64,000 bases of DNA. It comes from Shewanella litorisediminis (lineage in GTDB: Bacteria > Pseudomonadota > Gammaproteobacteria > Enterobacterales > Shewanellaceae). Below the pieces are notes generated by a model. That model had not been told where the DNA came from and made no database searches. It saw nothing but the letters and a program-made list of their open reading frames with translations. This document shows, piece after piece, positions 46,306 to 55,717 of the stretch (position 1 is the first letter of the stretch; every line of letters starts with the position of its first letter). The DNA lies in NCBI RefSeq assembly GCF_016834455.1, contig NZ_CP069213.1:2232501-2296500 (forward strand). Direction: 5' to 3'. The position numbers were made by a program, and so were the translations under genes.

Positions 46306-47301
46306 CTATTCACCCAGTTGAAACTTGATGCGATCCGAAAGATGCACCACCGCCAGCGCAAAATAGTCGCTGTCATGCCAACGTTTGAGGGCAAGATAGT
46401 TGTCATACACCAGATATACCCGTCCTTTCGGGCCATCGGGCATCACCATCTCAACCTGCATATCTGCCCTTGCCGGCAGATCCGTTCCATCAAAGCGCCT
46501 TACGCCAAGGGCCTGCCACTGAGAAAAAGACTTCTTGTTCCCCTTAGCGGCCTGAGAAACATCAAAGTCCGAAGGAATTTTAACCTGACGTCCCCAGGTT
46601 TCATCTTCCCGCCAACCGGCCTGCTGAAGTGAGTAAGCGAGCGTGGCAAATACATCGGCGGGATTGCTCCAAATATCGGCTTTTCCGTCATCGTCGCCAT
46701 CTTTTGCCAAGGACAAAAAATCCTGGGGTAACAGCTGTGGCTGCCCCATATGGCCATCGGGGGTCGCCAGTAAGTTATCTGGCTGCCAGCTGCTGCTGTC
46801 GACTATCTTGAGGGCGGCAAAAAACTGCTCACGATAAAACGCTTCCCGGTCTTGCGTGAAGGCCTTTGAAGCGGTAACCGACAGCACGGGGTAAACGCCG
46901 GCATCTCGACCATAGCGCGAACCAAGTCCCCACAGAGCGACAATGAAACGGGGCTGAACCCCATATTTTTTGCCAATCCGATTCAGGGTTTCTGCATGCC
47001 CCTGATACTGAAATTTCGCTTCGTCTACCAAGGCATCGTTCAGCGTCAGTGGAAGATAAGTATCGAGATTGGTGGAAGGTTCTGCTGCAGGCTCACCCAC
47101 ATCACTTTTTGCGAGCCGAAACTCCTTAATCTTTGGAACAACAGCGTCTAAGGTTTGTGGACGAATTTTGTGCTGGCTGGCGGCCTCGTCTTTGAGTCCA
47201 GCCAGATAGTCGGCGAAACTGCCACTCTCGGCGCTTTGCGCCATAACAGTGGCAGACATCAGTGCCAACGCTGACAGGGAAGTACAGAATATTGACTTCA
47301 C
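46306..47301 (-). CDS. MltB-family lytic transglycosylase homologue, catalytic Glu absent
   Basis: The 331-aa protein has a signal peptide (MKSIFCTSLSALALMSATVM) without a lipobox, and an SLT_2/MltB-type domain (about 28-320). In active MltB enzymes the loop reads G-x-E-S/T-R-x-G with the general-acid Glu. Here it reads ALWGLGSRYG: Gly127 (GGT, 46921-46923) replaces Glu, a change needing at least two base substitutions. The downstream motif, usually GQPQFMPSSF, reads GQPQLLPQDF, so a second active-site segment has also drifted. The frame is intact and the fold residues are well kept. I infer a secreted pseudoenzyme that binds peptidoglycan. It lies between ycgL and ycgN. Confidence 0.85.
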   Translation of the reverse strand: MKSIFCTSLSALALMSATVMAQSAESGSFADYLAGLKDEAASQHKIRPQTLDAVVPKIKEFRLAKSDVGEPAAEPSTNLDTYLPLTLNDALVDEAKFQYQGHAETLNRIGKKYGVQPRFIVALWGLGSRYGRDAGVYPVLSVTASKAFTQDREAFYREQFFAALKIVDSSSWQPDNLLATPDGHMGQPQLLPQDFLSLAKDGDDDGKADIWSNPADVFATLAYSLQQAGWREDETWGRQVKIPSDFDVSQAAKGNKKSFSQWQALGVRRFDGTDLPARADMQVEMVMPDGPKGRVYLVYDNYLALKRWHDSDYFALAVVHLSDRIKFQLGE

Positions 47302-47340
47302 AGTTTCAAACGCCTCCTGATGAGTATGATGAGTCCTTTA

Positions 47341-47619
47341 TCAATCCTCTATGCCTAAATCGCGGCGGTGTTGCGTCAGTAAATTATCTTTGGGTGGCGG
47401 CAATTGCAAATAATAGCCTTTTTCAGCGAGTTCGCTGCGCACTTTGTCGATATCGGCAATTCCAAGCTTCTCTTTTCTTTCCAGCGGTAACAGCATCACC
47501 AGCAAAGGTGTGCCAAACATCTGTAATAAAGGCTCTGGTACCTGGCTGAAATCATCCCTCTTGGGCACGAATAAATAGGTTTCTTGCTTACGGCTGCTTT
47601 TATAAACGGCACATATCAT
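47341..47619 (-). CDS. ycgL: YcgL domain protein
   Basis: A 92-aa protein matching YcgL: MICAVYKSSRKQETYLFVPK, DDFSQVPEPLLQMFG, and GYYLQLPPPKDNLL near the C-terminus. The function is unknown. I start at the second Met of the open frame (47619), which aligns with the conserved beginning; the frame is open to 47667. It is divergent from minC, as commonly found in gammaproteobacteria. Confidence 0.9.
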   Translation of the reverse strand: MICAVYKSSRKQETYLFVPKRDDFSQVPEPLLQMFGTPLLVMLLPLERKEKLGIADIDKVRSELAEKGYYLQLPPPKDNLLTQHRRDLGIED

Positions 47620-47741
47620 AGGTGGGTCAATTTCCGAAAATATCAAACTTGCCAGTGATTGGGGCACACTATAACATGGGCTCTTTAGAAAAAAATGCAG
47701 ATCAGCGCGAGACTGATTAATTTCTGGAGCAGATTACGGGG

Positions 47742-48416
47742 ATGCGAAAAGCAAGCCTTGAATTAAAGGGATCTTCTTTTACGCTGTCGGTATTGCATAT
47801 CAATACCTCTGATTTGGACAGCATCACCTTGGACCTCGACAAAAAGCTGGCGCAAGCACCACAGTTTTTTATTGGGGCCCCTTTGGTACTGAATCTATCC
47901 GCCGTCGAAGACGGAAAATTGGATTTGGCAGCACTTCAAAACCTGCTGGTGTCACGCCAGCTGGTGATTGTTGGTGTGACCGGCGCCAATGACGCATTGT
48001 CTGAACAGGCCAAGGCCTGTGGACTGGCCTCGGTCAAAGCCGGCAAACAGACACAGATGCCCTCTCCCCCTCCCATGCCCAGAACCACCCGTATCGTGCG
48101 GCAAAACGTGCGTTCCGGGCAGCAGATCTACGTTCAAAACGGCGATTTGATCATCTTCGGTGCCGTCGGAAACGGCGCCGAGGTAATTGCCGATGGCAGT
48201 ATTCATATTTACGGAGCACTCAGGGGCAAGGCGATGGCCGGTGCCAACGGCGCACGGGATGCAGTTATCCTGGCGAGCCACCTGGAGCCCGAACTCATTT
48301 CCATCGCGGGTCAATACTGGCTAACTGAGAATTTACAAAAGCACGGTGTTACCGCGAAAAGCGGCTGTGTGCGCCTCGATGGCGACTCACTAACAGTAGA
48401 AGCACTGCCATTGTGA
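47742..48416 (+). CDS. minC: Septum site-determining protein MinC
   Basis: MinC inhibits FtsZ polymerisation away from mid-cell. The 224-aa protein has the N-terminal FtsZ-inhibiting domain ([15 protein letters not shown], about 1-105), a Pro-rich linker (MPSPPPMPR) and the C-terminal beta-helix ([36 protein letters not shown]) that binds MinD. A G-rich stretch precedes the ATG. First gene of minCDE; minD starts 30 bases later. Confidence 0.95.
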   Translation: MRKASLELKGSSFTLSVLHINTSDLDSITLDLDKKLAQAPQFFIGAPLVLNLSAVEDGKLDLAALQNLLVSRQLVIVGVTGANDALSEQAKACGLASVKAGKQTQMPSPPPMPRTTRIVRQNVRSGQQIYVQNGDLIIFGAVGNGAEVIADGSIHIYGALRGKAMAGANGARDAVILASHLEPELISIAGQYWLTENLQKHGVTAKSGCVRLDGDSLTVEALPL

Positions 48417-48445
48417 TGGGGCAGAATTAAGGGATAAAAATTAGC

Positions 48446-49255
48446 ATGGCACAGATTATTGTTGTCACTTCAGGAAAAGGCGGCGTAGGTAAAACCACAT
48501 CAAGTGCTGCCATTGCCACAGGTTTGGCCCTGCGCGGTCACAAAACCGTGGTGATAGACTTTGATATCGGTCTGCGTAACCTCGACCTTATCATGGGTTG
48601 CGAACGCCGGGTGGTTTACGATTTTGTTAACGTTATCAATGGTGAAGCAAATCTTAATCAGGCGATGATCAAAGATAAGCGCAGCGAAAACCTGTTTGTA
48701 CTGCCCGCTTCCCAAACCCGCGACAAAGATGCCCTCACCCGTGAAGGCGTAGGCCGAGTGCTGGATGACCTTGCCAAAGACTTTGAATACATCGTCTGTG
48801 ACTCCCCGGCAGGCATCGAAACAGGCGCGCTAATGGCGCTCTATTTCGCCGATATTGCCATTGTCACAACCAACCCGGAAGTGAGTTCAGTACGCGACTC
48901 AGACCGGATCCTTGGCATACTGCAAAGCAAATCACGTCGCGCCGAGCAAAATCTGGAACCCATCAAGGAATACCTGCTGCTGACCCGCTACTCCCCAACC
49001 CGGGTGAAAAACGGTGAAATGCTGAGCGTGGCCGACGTTGAAGATATTCTGGCCATCGATTTGCTTGGTGTGATCCCCGAGTCTCAGGCTGTACTCAAGG
49101 CATCAAACTCTGGTGTACCTGTGATTGTCGACCAGGAAAGTGATGCTGGTCAGGCCTACAGTGATACTGTTGCCCGTTTGTTGGGTGAAGAACTCCCACT
49201 TCGCTTCGTCACCGAAGAGAAGAAGGGCCTGTTGAAAAGGATCTTTGGTAGCTGA
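48446..49255 (+). CDS. minD: Septum site-determining ATPase MinD
   Basis: MinD is the membrane-cycling ATPase that recruits MinC and oscillates with MinE. The 269-aa protein has the deviant Walker A GKGGVGKT (10-17, with signature Lys11), [30 protein letters not shown] and the C-terminal amphipathic membrane-targeting helix [11 protein letters not shown]. minE begins after a two-base gap. Confidence 0.97.
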   Translation: MAQIIVVTSGKGGVGKTTSSAAIATGLALRGHKTVVIDFDIGLRNLDLIMGCERRVVYDFVNVINGEANLNQAMIKDKRSENLFVLPASQTRDKDALTREGVGRVLDDLAKDFEYIVCDSPAGIETGALMALYFADIAIVTTNPEVSSVRDSDRILGILQSKSRRAEQNLEPIKEYLLLTRYSPTRVKNGEMLSVADVEDILAIDLLGVIPESQAVLKASNSGVPVIVDQESDAGQAYSDTVARLLGEELPLRFVTEEKKGLLKRIFGS

Positions 49256-49257
49256 TT

Positions 49258-49515
49258 ATGTCTTTACTCGATTATTTCAGAAGCAACAAAAAAGCCAACT
49301 CAGCGTCCCTTGCCAAGGAACGCTTGCAGATCATCGTGGCACACCAACGCACTGAACGCGGCGCACCAGATTATTTTCCTCAAATGAAACAGGAAATTAT
49401 CGAAGTGATCCGTAAGTACGTTTACATTTCGGAAGAACAGGTTTCTGTGCAACTGGAGCAAAATGACGACAACCTGTCGGTGCTCGAACTGAACGTCACC
49501 CTGCCGGAGCGTTAA
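49258..49515 (+). CDS. minE: Cell division topological specificity factor MinE
   Basis: MinE stimulates MinD ATPase and confines MinC/D to the poles. The 85-aa product begins [16 protein letters not shown] (membrane-binding helix), continues with [13 protein letters not shown] (the MinD-contact strand/helix) and ends in the dimeric topological-specificity domain. Last gene of minCDE; a terminator follows about 100 bases later. Confidence 0.96.
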   Translation: MSLLDYFRSNKKANSASLAKERLQIIVAHQRTERGAPDYFPQMKQEIIEVIRKYVYISEEQVSVQLEQNDDNLSVLELNVTLPER

Positions 49516-49611
49516 AGGGGACACATTGTGCCCATCCTTTGGGCAGATGTCTTATCCGGCTAACAAAATGGCAGCCGGTGCCCCAAGAGGCTGAACTCTG
49601 TTTAACTGTGT

Positions 49612-49640
49612 AAAAAAAGCCGCCTTCGGGCGGCTTTTTT
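49612..49640. terminator. Bidirectional terminator, minE / rnd
   Basis: GCCGCC (49619-49624) and GGCGGC (49629-49634) pair around a TTCG tetraloop, with A7 before and T6 after. Confidence 0.92.
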
Positions 49641-49672
49641 ATGGTGATTTGCGACTAGCCCAAAGCCAGCAG

Positions 49673-50788
49673 TCAGGGCTCCAGCACCAGAGTTTGCAGC
49701 ACCTCTGCAGCGAGTTGTCCACGCCAGCCTTGCAGCAGCAATGGCGTATCCTCAGAATCACTTTGCCAGCGATATTCCAGATACTCGTGGATGTGGCGTT
49801 TAGAACAAAAAAGCTCGCTCGGCAGCCCTTCCCTTTCACAAATATCAGTAAGCGCAGCTTTTATGCTTTTGAACGCCTGTTTGTAAGCGGGTTTAAGTGC
49901 AATCACATCGATGGCATCTGGTGGATTATCCACATCGGCTTTTTGCAATACCTTCAAGATCTCTTTGCCGTGAATGCGTTTTTCATGCTCGGAGAGATCG
50001 TTGATTTTTAACAAATCACTTAAGGAACGGGGTGGCTTTTTCGCGAGGGCAATCAAGGCATGATCTTTAATCACAAAGCCAAGCGCCAGGTCACGGTCAA
50101 GCGCGCGCTCCAAGCGCCAGGCAGCCAGAACTTCAAGGTACGCCAATTGCTTTGGGGTCAGTTGAAACGCATTCTTTACCTTGAGGTACGCCGTTGCTGC
50201 TTCCGGCTGCTGTAAACGCCCTTCTGTCAAACGGGCACCTTCTTCCAGCACCCAATCGAAGCGCCCGAGCGCTTTGAGCTTTTGTTCAAGCTGGGGATAC
50301 AACTGATACAGGTAGAAGACATCATTGGCGGCGTACTGCAGCTGGGCATCCGTCAGTGGCCGTTTAATCCAATCGGTGCGGGATTCACCTTTGTCCAGGG
50401 TTTGTCCCAAACATTCTTCCACCAGCTTGGCATAGCCAAGTCCATGGCCCATACCGCAGAGCGCCGCGGCAATTTGGGTATCAAACAAGGGGGTGGGTTG
50501 TACCCGGCCATAGCGGGCAAACACTTCAAGATCTTCCGAGCAGGAATGCACCAGCTTCAGGATATTTGGGTTGGACAACAGCGCCCAAAAGCCAGATAAA
50601 TCCTGGATATCCAATGGGTCTATCAGTGCCAGAGTATTTCCATCATATACCTGAATGAGGCCCAGTTTGGCGTAATAGGTACGGGTCCGCACAAATTCGG
50701 TGTCAAGTACCAGTAAACGGCTTTGGCTGTATTGGCCGACCAGAGCTGTCAGCGCCTCATCGTCCTTTACGTAGTGAAACTCCAGCAA
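49673..50788 (-). CDS. rnd: Ribonuclease D
   Basis: RNase D is a 3'-5' exoribonuclease that trims tRNA and other stable RNA precursors. The 371-aa protein shows the DEDD motifs: Exo I Asp29/Glu31 in LVLDTEF, Exo II HSCSEDLEVF and Exo III YAANDVFYLYQLYP, followed by HRDC domains (about 205-290 and beyond). It is a single gene, convergent with minE; fadD lies just upstream on the same strand but is closed off by its own terminator. Confidence 0.95.
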   Translation of the reverse strand: MLEFHYVKDDEALTALVGQYSQSRLLVLDTEFVRTRTYYAKLGLIQVYDGNTLALIDPLDIQDLSGFWALLSNPNILKLVHSCSEDLEVFARYGRVQPTPLFDTQIAAALCGMGHGLGYAKLVEECLGQTLDKGESRTDWIKRPLTDAQLQYAANDVFYLYQLYPQLEQKLKALGRFDWVLEEGARLTEGRLQQPEAATAYLKVKNAFQLTPKQLAYLEVLAAWRLERALDRDLALGFVIKDHALIALAKKPPRSLSDLLKINDLSEHEKRIHGKEILKVLQKADVDNPPDAIDVIALKPAYKQAFKSIKAALTDICEREGLPSELFCSKRHIHEYLEYRWQSDSEDTPLLLQGWRGQLAAEVLQTLVLEP

Positions 50789-50820
50789 ACCTCTCTCCCC
50801 TCATCTTGGCTCGTAGCAAT

Positions 50821-50847
50821 AAAAAACCGGCTTTACGCCGGTTTTTC
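50821..50847 (-). terminator. Intrinsic terminator after fadD
   Basis: ACCGGC (50826-50831) pairs with GCCGGT (50837-50842). In the minus direction it begins about eight bases past the fadD stop and ends in a T6 run. Confidence 0.85.
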
Positions 50848-50849
50848 TA

Positions 50850-52526
50850 TCACGCCTTATTAAGCTCTTCGTTTCTAAGCTCCCGGCGCAATATCTTACC
50901 CACGTTGGTCTTAGGTAATTCGTCCCTGAATTCTACCAGCTTGGGAACCTTATAGCCCGTTAAATGATGCTTGCAGTGCTTGATAATATCGCTTTCGGTC
51001 AAAGATTTGTCTTTGGCAACCACAAAGACTTTAACCGCTTCACCGCTGGCTTCATTGGGCACACCGATGGCTGCCACTTCAATGACTTTCGGGTGCATGG
51101 CAATCACATCTTCCACTTCGTTGGGGAACACGTTAAAGCCGGATACCAGAATCATGTCTTTCTTGCGATCGACGATGTAAAAGAAACCCTGCTCATCCAT
51201 ATAGCCAATATCACCGGTGGCAAGCCAGCCGTCCGCGTCGATAACTTTGGCCGTCTCTTCTGGACGTTGCCAGTAACCTTTCATCACCTGGGGACCTTTG
51301 GCAAAAAGCTCACCGGTTTCACCCTGTGCCAGAACCTTGCCTTCATCGTCTCGTACCTGAATTAAGGTCGAAGGTGCAGGGAATCCGATAGAGCCGTTAT
51401 AACCTTCCAGGTTATAGGGGCAGCAGGTCACCAGCGGAGAGGCTTCTGTCAGACCATAACCTTCCAGCAGTCGGGTTTTGGTGATGTTTTGCCACTTGTC
51501 TGCCACAGCGCACTGCACTGCCATACCACCACCAATGGAGAGCTTAAGCCGTGAAAAGTCCAGCTGAGTAAACTCTTCGTTGTTCACCAGGGCATTGAAC
51601 AGGGTGTTTACCCCGGTTAACGCAGTAAAAGGATACTTGCGCAAGTCCGCTACAAAGGCAGGAATGTCGCGTGGATTGGTGATGAGGAGGTTTTGTGCTC
51701 CTTTGTGCAGGAAAAGCAAACAGTTCACTGTTAACGCAAAGATGTGATATAGCGGCAATGCAGTGACCACGAGCTCTTTGCCATCGGCCAGCAGGGGCGC
51801 ATAGGCACCGTTTGCCTGTAATACGTTGGCAACCACATTGCCATGGCTCAGCATGGCCCCCTTGGAGACGCCTGTAGTACCACCCGTATACTGTAAAAAT
51901 GCCAGGGATTCTCTGTCGAGCTCTTGTTTAACGTACTGCATGCGCCGGCCTTTTTGCAGCGCACTCCGGAAAGAAATGGCGTGTGGCAAGTCGTACTTGG
52001 GCACCAGCTTTTTGATGTACTTCACCACAAAGTTCACCAAGGTGCGCTTGGGTGCGCTCAGCAGATCCCCAAGACCCGTGATAATGACGCTTTCCACCGG
52101 CGTTTCGTCAACCACTTCTTCAAGGGTTCGGGCAAAATTGGATACCACCACGATGGTTTTGGCACCGGAATCAATAAGCTGGTGCTTAAGTTCACGGGGC
52201 GTGTAAAGCGGATTAACGTTGACCACCACCAGTCCTGCTCGCAGTACACCAAAAAGTGCAATCGGGTATTGCAGCAGGTTGGGCATCATCAGCGCGACCC
52301 TGTCGCCCTTCTTGAGGCCAAGCTCGTTTTGCAGGTAGGCAGCAAAGGCGCGGCTGCGCTCTTCGAGTTTACGATAGGTCAGCACAGCACCCATGTTAAT
52401 AAAGGCAGGTTGATCGGCGTAATCCCTCACTGCCTGCTCAAACATATCGACCAAACTGTCAAATCTGCCCGCATCAATTTCAGCAGGCACATCGTGTGGC
52501 AAATGATTAATCCAAGGTTTGTCCAC
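50850..52526 (-). CDS. fadD: Long-chain-fatty-acid--CoA ligase FadD
   Basis: FadD activates long-chain fatty acids at the inner membrane for beta-oxidation. The 558-aa enzyme has [20 protein letters not shown] (P-loop), [52 protein letters not shown] (fatty-acid/AMP motif) and the C-terminal catalytic Lys in [11 protein letters not shown]. It starts [14 protein letters not shown], like E. coli FadD, supporting the symbol over the second synthetase at 19-21 kb. A good promoter lies upstream. Confidence 0.92.
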   Translation of the reverse strand: MDKPWINHLPHDVPAEIDAGRFDSLVDMFEQAVRDYADQPAFINMGAVLTYRKLEERSRAFAAYLQNELGLKKGDRVALMMPNLLQYPIALFGVLRAGLVVVNVNPLYTPRELKHQLIDSGAKTIVVVSNFARTLEEVVDETPVESVIITGLGDLLSAPKRTLVNFVVKYIKKLVPKYDLPHAISFRSALQKGRRMQYVKQELDRESLAFLQYTGGTTGVSKGAMLSHGNVVANVLQANGAYAPLLADGKELVVTALPLYHIFALTVNCLLFLHKGAQNLLITNPRDIPAFVADLRKYPFTALTGVNTLFNALVNNEEFTQLDFSRLKLSIGGGMAVQCAVADKWQNITKTRLLEGYGLTEASPLVTCCPYNLEGYNGSIGFPAPSTLIQVRDDEGKVLAQGETGELFAKGPQVMKGYWQRPEETAKVIDADGWLATGDIGYMDEQGFFYIVDRKKDMILVSGFNVFPNEVEDVIAMHPKVIEVAAIGVPNEASGEAVKVFVVAKDKSLTESDIIKHCKHHLTGYKVPKLVEFRDELPKTNVGKILRRELRNEELNKA

Positions 52527-52627
52527 AAAAGTCTCCTAAAACCCCGGGGTAACGGTGACGCTAATCCAGGCGTCAAAGGACCACCGATACGGTTGTTTTA
52601 ACTTGTTATTATTACTTACGCTCGAAA

Positions 52628-52655
52628 ATCATACGGGCGTTTAAATTTTTGACAA
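52628..52655 (-). promoter_or_regulatory. Probable fadD promoter
   Basis: On the minus strand TTGTCA (52655-52650) and TATGAT (52633-52628) are separated by 16 bases, each with five of six consensus positions. The start would lie about 95 bases upstream of fadD, leaving room for control in the leader. Confidence 0.6.
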
Positions 52656-52698
52656 TCATCACATAATTGCGCATAAAAGCCCAGCCCCTTTTTAAGGC

Positions 52699-53664
52699 TT
52701 ATCCGCAGGTGCTCAGAAAGTGGCGAATGGCATCGGCGGCACCGTCCGGATCCGTCATATGAAGATGGTGATCGCCTTTGATGGTTTGCACTTGCAGCTG
52801 CCGATAAAGAGGACGTGCATGCTCCAATGCCTCGTGCAGCTTAGCAAATCCCTGCTCTCCCATCAGTAACAGCGTCGGCATTTCCAGATCCCGGATAAAG
52901 GCTTCAGCGTGGGCCGGTGTCAGTCGCAGCGGCGAATCTAGCTTGAGTCTGGGATCGGTTTTGTTATACCAGCCAGGCATTTCCCCATCGCTGCGATACT
53001 CAAAATTGCGTGCGAGTATCAATTCACATGCTGCCTTATTAAGCCCGGTCAGTCTGTGTCTTGCTTCGATAACAGCCTCCAGACTGGAATAGGCTTTTGG
53101 CTTATCGCCGCCGGCATTTTTAGCGTTTAAGGACCAGTGAGATGCAAAACTGTCTGCCAAACGCTGCTGACACTTTCCTGGCCTCTCTGAAAGTGGCCCC
53201 AGCGCCTCTATCAAAACCAGCTTTTCACAGGCATCCGGATGAGCTGCCACATAGGCACTGGCCACTATGCCACCCAATGAATGGCCAATAATGGCTTTGG
53301 GGCTATCCCCCCGCGCCTTTAAAAACTGTAATACTGCATGTAAATCAAATAAGTAATCTATCCAATGCAGAGGATAGTGCCCGGCCCTGTGTTCAGACAT
53401 TCCATGCCCCGGCCAGTCGATAGCCATCAACCTGACGTCATTCAACGAGGCCGCAAGCGGCGCAAAACTCTGGGCGTTATCAAGCCAGCCATGCAGTGCC
53501 AGCACCAGTGGCTTGTTTTGTCCTTCAGCCGCAGTTTGTGTGCTGTCTTGCTTTATGCCGTCCCTCGCCATACAGCCATGTTCCCACCCTGCCAACCGAA
53601 TATGGGGCAAAGGGAACTCCAGCTCGTGAAATACACTCTTCATAAAAAGCTCTCGCTGCGTCAT
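52699..53664 (-). CDS. Alpha/beta hydrolase
   Basis: A 321-aa cytoplasmic alpha/beta-hydrolase. The oxyanion segment LALHGWLDNAQSF, the nucleophile elbow IGHSLGGIVA and the late His in IKGDHHLHM are clear; an acid is likely in the MGEQGFAK-preceding strand region. Similar proteins are annotated as esterases or serine hydrolases, but the substrate is unknown. The ATG at 53664 follows GAGG with six bases spacing; a second in-frame Met (53643) also has a purine-rich lead. It lies upstream of fadD but is separated by fadD's own promoter. Confidence 0.85.
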   Translation of the reverse strand: MTQRELFMKSVFHELEFPLPHIRLAGWEHGCMARDGIKQDSTQTAAEGQNKPLVLALHGWLDNAQSFAPLAASLNDVRLMAIDWPGHGMSEHRAGHYPLHWIDYLFDLHAVLQFLKARGDSPKAIIGHSLGGIVASAYVAAHPDACEKLVLIEALGPLSERPGKCQQRLADSFASHWSLNAKNAGGDKPKAYSSLEAVIEARHRLTGLNKAACELILARNFEYRSDGEMPGWYNKTDPRLKLDSPLRLTPAHAEAFIRDLEMPTLLLMGEQGFAKLHEALEHARPLYRQLQVQTIKGDHHLHMTDPDGAADAIRHFLSTCG

Positions 53665-53701
53665 TTCAGCCTCGTACTCTGACCCATCACCAACCTACAG
53701 T

Positions 53702-53740
53702 GAAAAATGCCGACACCGGAGAGGTTCCGGTATCGGCATT
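53702..53740 (-). terminator. Hairpin terminator after the exported methyltransferase gene
   Basis: Bases 53706-53720 pair with 53726-53740 (fifteen positions, one mismatch) around GAGGT. In the minus direction the stem is followed by T5. Confidence 0.75.
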
Positions 53741-53806
53741 CTGTGACATGGGCGCTGATCTAAAAGCGTCTTCAGGGGGGAAGCGCCCTTTCAGCCGTTC
53801 AATAAA

Positions 53807-54616
53807 TCAACGCTCTGCAGGTTTGACAAACTTCAGGGTCATACGGTCGCTTTCGCCGATGGCCAGGTAACGTTCTTTATCTTTATCACCCAGACGAAAT
53901 GAGGGCGGCAGAGTCCAGACGCCATCAGCATAGTCTTTGCTGTCTTTTGGATTCGCGTTCACTTCACTCTTTTCTGCCAACACAAAACCCGCGGCCTTGG
54001 CCAAACGTATCACTTCATCTTCTTCCATGTAGCCTGATTTGAGGCTCATGCCTGGGTTGGCTCTGTGCTCAACCACACCGAAAACGCCACCGGGCTTTAA
54101 TACGTCGAACGCTGAGGCAACCACAGTCTCGGCTTGCCCAGCCATAGCCCAGTTATGCATATTACGGAATGTCAGCACCACGTCGGCACTGCCACTCTCC
54201 CCCAATGAGGTTTTATGTGGAGGGTCGAAGGTAACGGTTTTGGCATTGCCCACCTTATCCGCGTGGGTTTCCAGCCAGTCTTCCAGCGCTTTGCCCAAAC
54301 GAATACGATACGCAGGGCTCTTGGCTTCCGGAGCGGGGCTGGTTTCAAAGTTTGCCGCTATGTACTGACCTTTCTCATTGAGCAATGGCGCCAGGATTTC
54401 AGTGTACCAGCCACCACCGGGCCAGAACTCCACCACAGTCAGATTGTCTTTTACCCCGAAAAAGTTCAGCGTCTCAACCGGATGACGATACTGATCGCGC
54501 TCAACATTGGCGGGCGTGCGCAAACTGTTGGCTGCCGCTTCTTCCAATGTCATTCCATGTGCCACACCTGTTAATCCGGCCCATGATACCAGGCCCGCCA
54601 CCAGTAACTTATTCAT
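53807..54616 (-). CDS. Exported methyltransferase-fold protein (COG4798-like)
   Basis: The 269-aa product starts with a signal peptide (MNKLLVAGLVSWAGLTGVAHG) and continues into a Rossmann-type methyltransferase-like domain: VVEFWPGGGWYTEILAPLL corresponds to motif I, and VVLTFRNMHNW and LKPGGVFGVVEH to later motifs. Proteins of this kind are annotated as predicted methyltransferases. A SAM-type fold outside the cytoplasm is odd because SAM is not expected in the periplasm, so substrate or cofactor may differ. Start at 54616 (second of two adjacent ATGs), with AAGGAGA upstream. Monocistronic by context. Confidence 0.82.
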   Translation of the reverse strand: MNKLLVAGLVSWAGLTGVAHGMTLEEAAANSLRTPANVERDQYRHPVETLNFFGVKDNLTVVEFWPGGGWYTEILAPLLNEKGQYIAANFETSPAPEAKSPAYRIRLGKALEDWLETHADKVGNAKTVTFDPPHKTSLGESGSADVVLTFRNMHNWAMAGQAETVVASAFDVLKPGGVFGVVEHRANPGMSLKSGYMEEDEVIRLAKAAGFVLAEKSEVNANPKDSKDYADGVWTLPPSFRLGDKDKERYLAIGESDRMTLKFVKPAER

Positions 54617-54700
54617 CATGTTCTCCTTGAAATACCTCGAAATACGCCACAAATACAGACATCGAAGCTAACAAGGCTTCATGAGCATTCCAAGAGGAAT

Positions 54701-55411
54701 TCATATTTTGTTGCAATTAATCAGGGCATTGACCCGGCGCCAACAAAGCCAGAGACACCCTGCCGCCAGCGCCAGCCACAATGCTATCCACAGTGCGGGC
54801 GGTATCCAAATCAAGTTGCTCAGGAGCACCGCATCCCCCTGCCCTTCAAGCCCCCAGAGATAAGTCGGACTGTTAAGTGCATTCAGCAGCACAATCAGTG
54901 CAATCAGCCTTAGCAGCATAACCAGCCAGGGGGCACTGGCGAGCTTCAGGGGAAGAAAAAACAGCCCTGCAAGAACCAATAAAATTCCCATTGTCAGCAC
55001 ATCGCGGGCGTAAAACAGCAAGACCACCAACACCATCACCCCGAGTAAAGCGAAGGCCGGTCGGATCCCCTTCGGCCAGGTTGCCATCATAAACAGGGTG
55101 AGCCCCCATAACGCCGCACCGGCATAACCGCTGAAACCAATGACTACAGGCATGCCACCGCCGGAAAAACACAACCCGGCGCCATTGGGAAACAGTTGTA
55201 TGTGGCTTACGATCCCACCGGTCACGAGGGTAGCCAGCGCATGGGACAGCTCATGGAAAAAGCTTTCCAGCCACTTAAACGGGATGCCAAGATACGGGAT
55301 ATGGGTAATAAAGGCCGCGAAGGCCAGCTCCAACAGGAATACCCCCCGCCCTGGATGAGAAGCGCCAGCAGAATGTGGGGGAGTGACATTGGAGGTTTTG
55401 GCGTCAGGCAT
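54701..55411 (-). CDS. M50B-like integral membrane peptidase homologue
   Basis: A 236-aa membrane protein with HELSH in ESFFHELSHALATLVTGG, the zinc-binding HExxH of M50-type intramembrane proteases, then FPNGAGLCFSGGG and about six hydrophobic helices. It fits the Peptidase_M50B-like family. Whether a second-half zinc Asp is present is not obvious; an ARDVLTMG segment is a candidate. Its start overlaps the end of the 98-aa gene upstream by eight bases, so it belongs to the tsaB-containing unit. Confidence 0.78.
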   Translation of the reverse strand: MPDAKTSNVTPPHSAGASHPGRGVFLLELAFAAFITHIPYLGIPFKWLESFFHELSHALATLVTGGIVSHIQLFPNGAGLCFSGGGMPVVIGFSGYAGAALWGLTLFMMATWPKGIRPAFALLGVMVLVVLLFYARDVLTMGILLVLAGLFFLPLKLASAPWLVMLLRLIALIVLLNALNSPTYLWGLEGQGDAVLLSNLIWIPPALWIALWLALAAGCLWLCWRRVNALINCNKI

Positions 55412-55700
55412 AGAGATCTATGCCGACCATGGCACGGATTTGCTCCCGGCGCTCACCATGCTGGGTCAACAAATACTCTGCGATTGCACCACGACTTTTG
55501 GGCGTCTCGTCATAGTTAAGCTGTTGATTAGGAACGAATCCACTCTCCCAGGACGCCATCAGCGATTTAGCCTGCGCCCCTGTTACACTGGGAAGCTGTT
55601 CGACTGCTTCATCGGCATTTGGCGACAACGCAGCAGGCAAAGTGCGTGGCGTCAGGGCGCTTGCCCCAAAAAACGCAATCTGTGCAGCGTTAATCACCAT
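55404..55700 (-). CDS. Hypothetical 98-aa protein downstream of tsaB
   Basis: I do not recognise this protein. It starts MVINAAQIAFFGASALTPR and ends REQIRAMVGIDLYA, with an Ala-rich N-terminal half and a charged helical C-terminus (SRGAIAEYLLTQHGERREQI). No signal peptide or membrane segment is convincing. GAGGAC lies nine bases before the ATG. It is 17 bases after tsaB and overlaps the M50B-like gene by eight bases, so it is probably a real, translated gene. Confidence 0.65.
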   Translation of the reverse strand: MVINAAQIAFFGASALTPRTLPAALSPNADEAVEQLPSVTGAQAKSLMASWESGFVPNQQLNYDETPKSRGAIAEYLLTQHGERREQIRAMVGIDLYA

Positions 55701-55717
55701 ATCAGCGAGTCCTCAGT

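Noticed and set aside
52673..52700. Possible terminator after the alpha/beta hydrolase gene
   Set aside because: Only four base pairs (AGCC/GGCT) with a long loop before TTTT in the minus direction; too weak to list.
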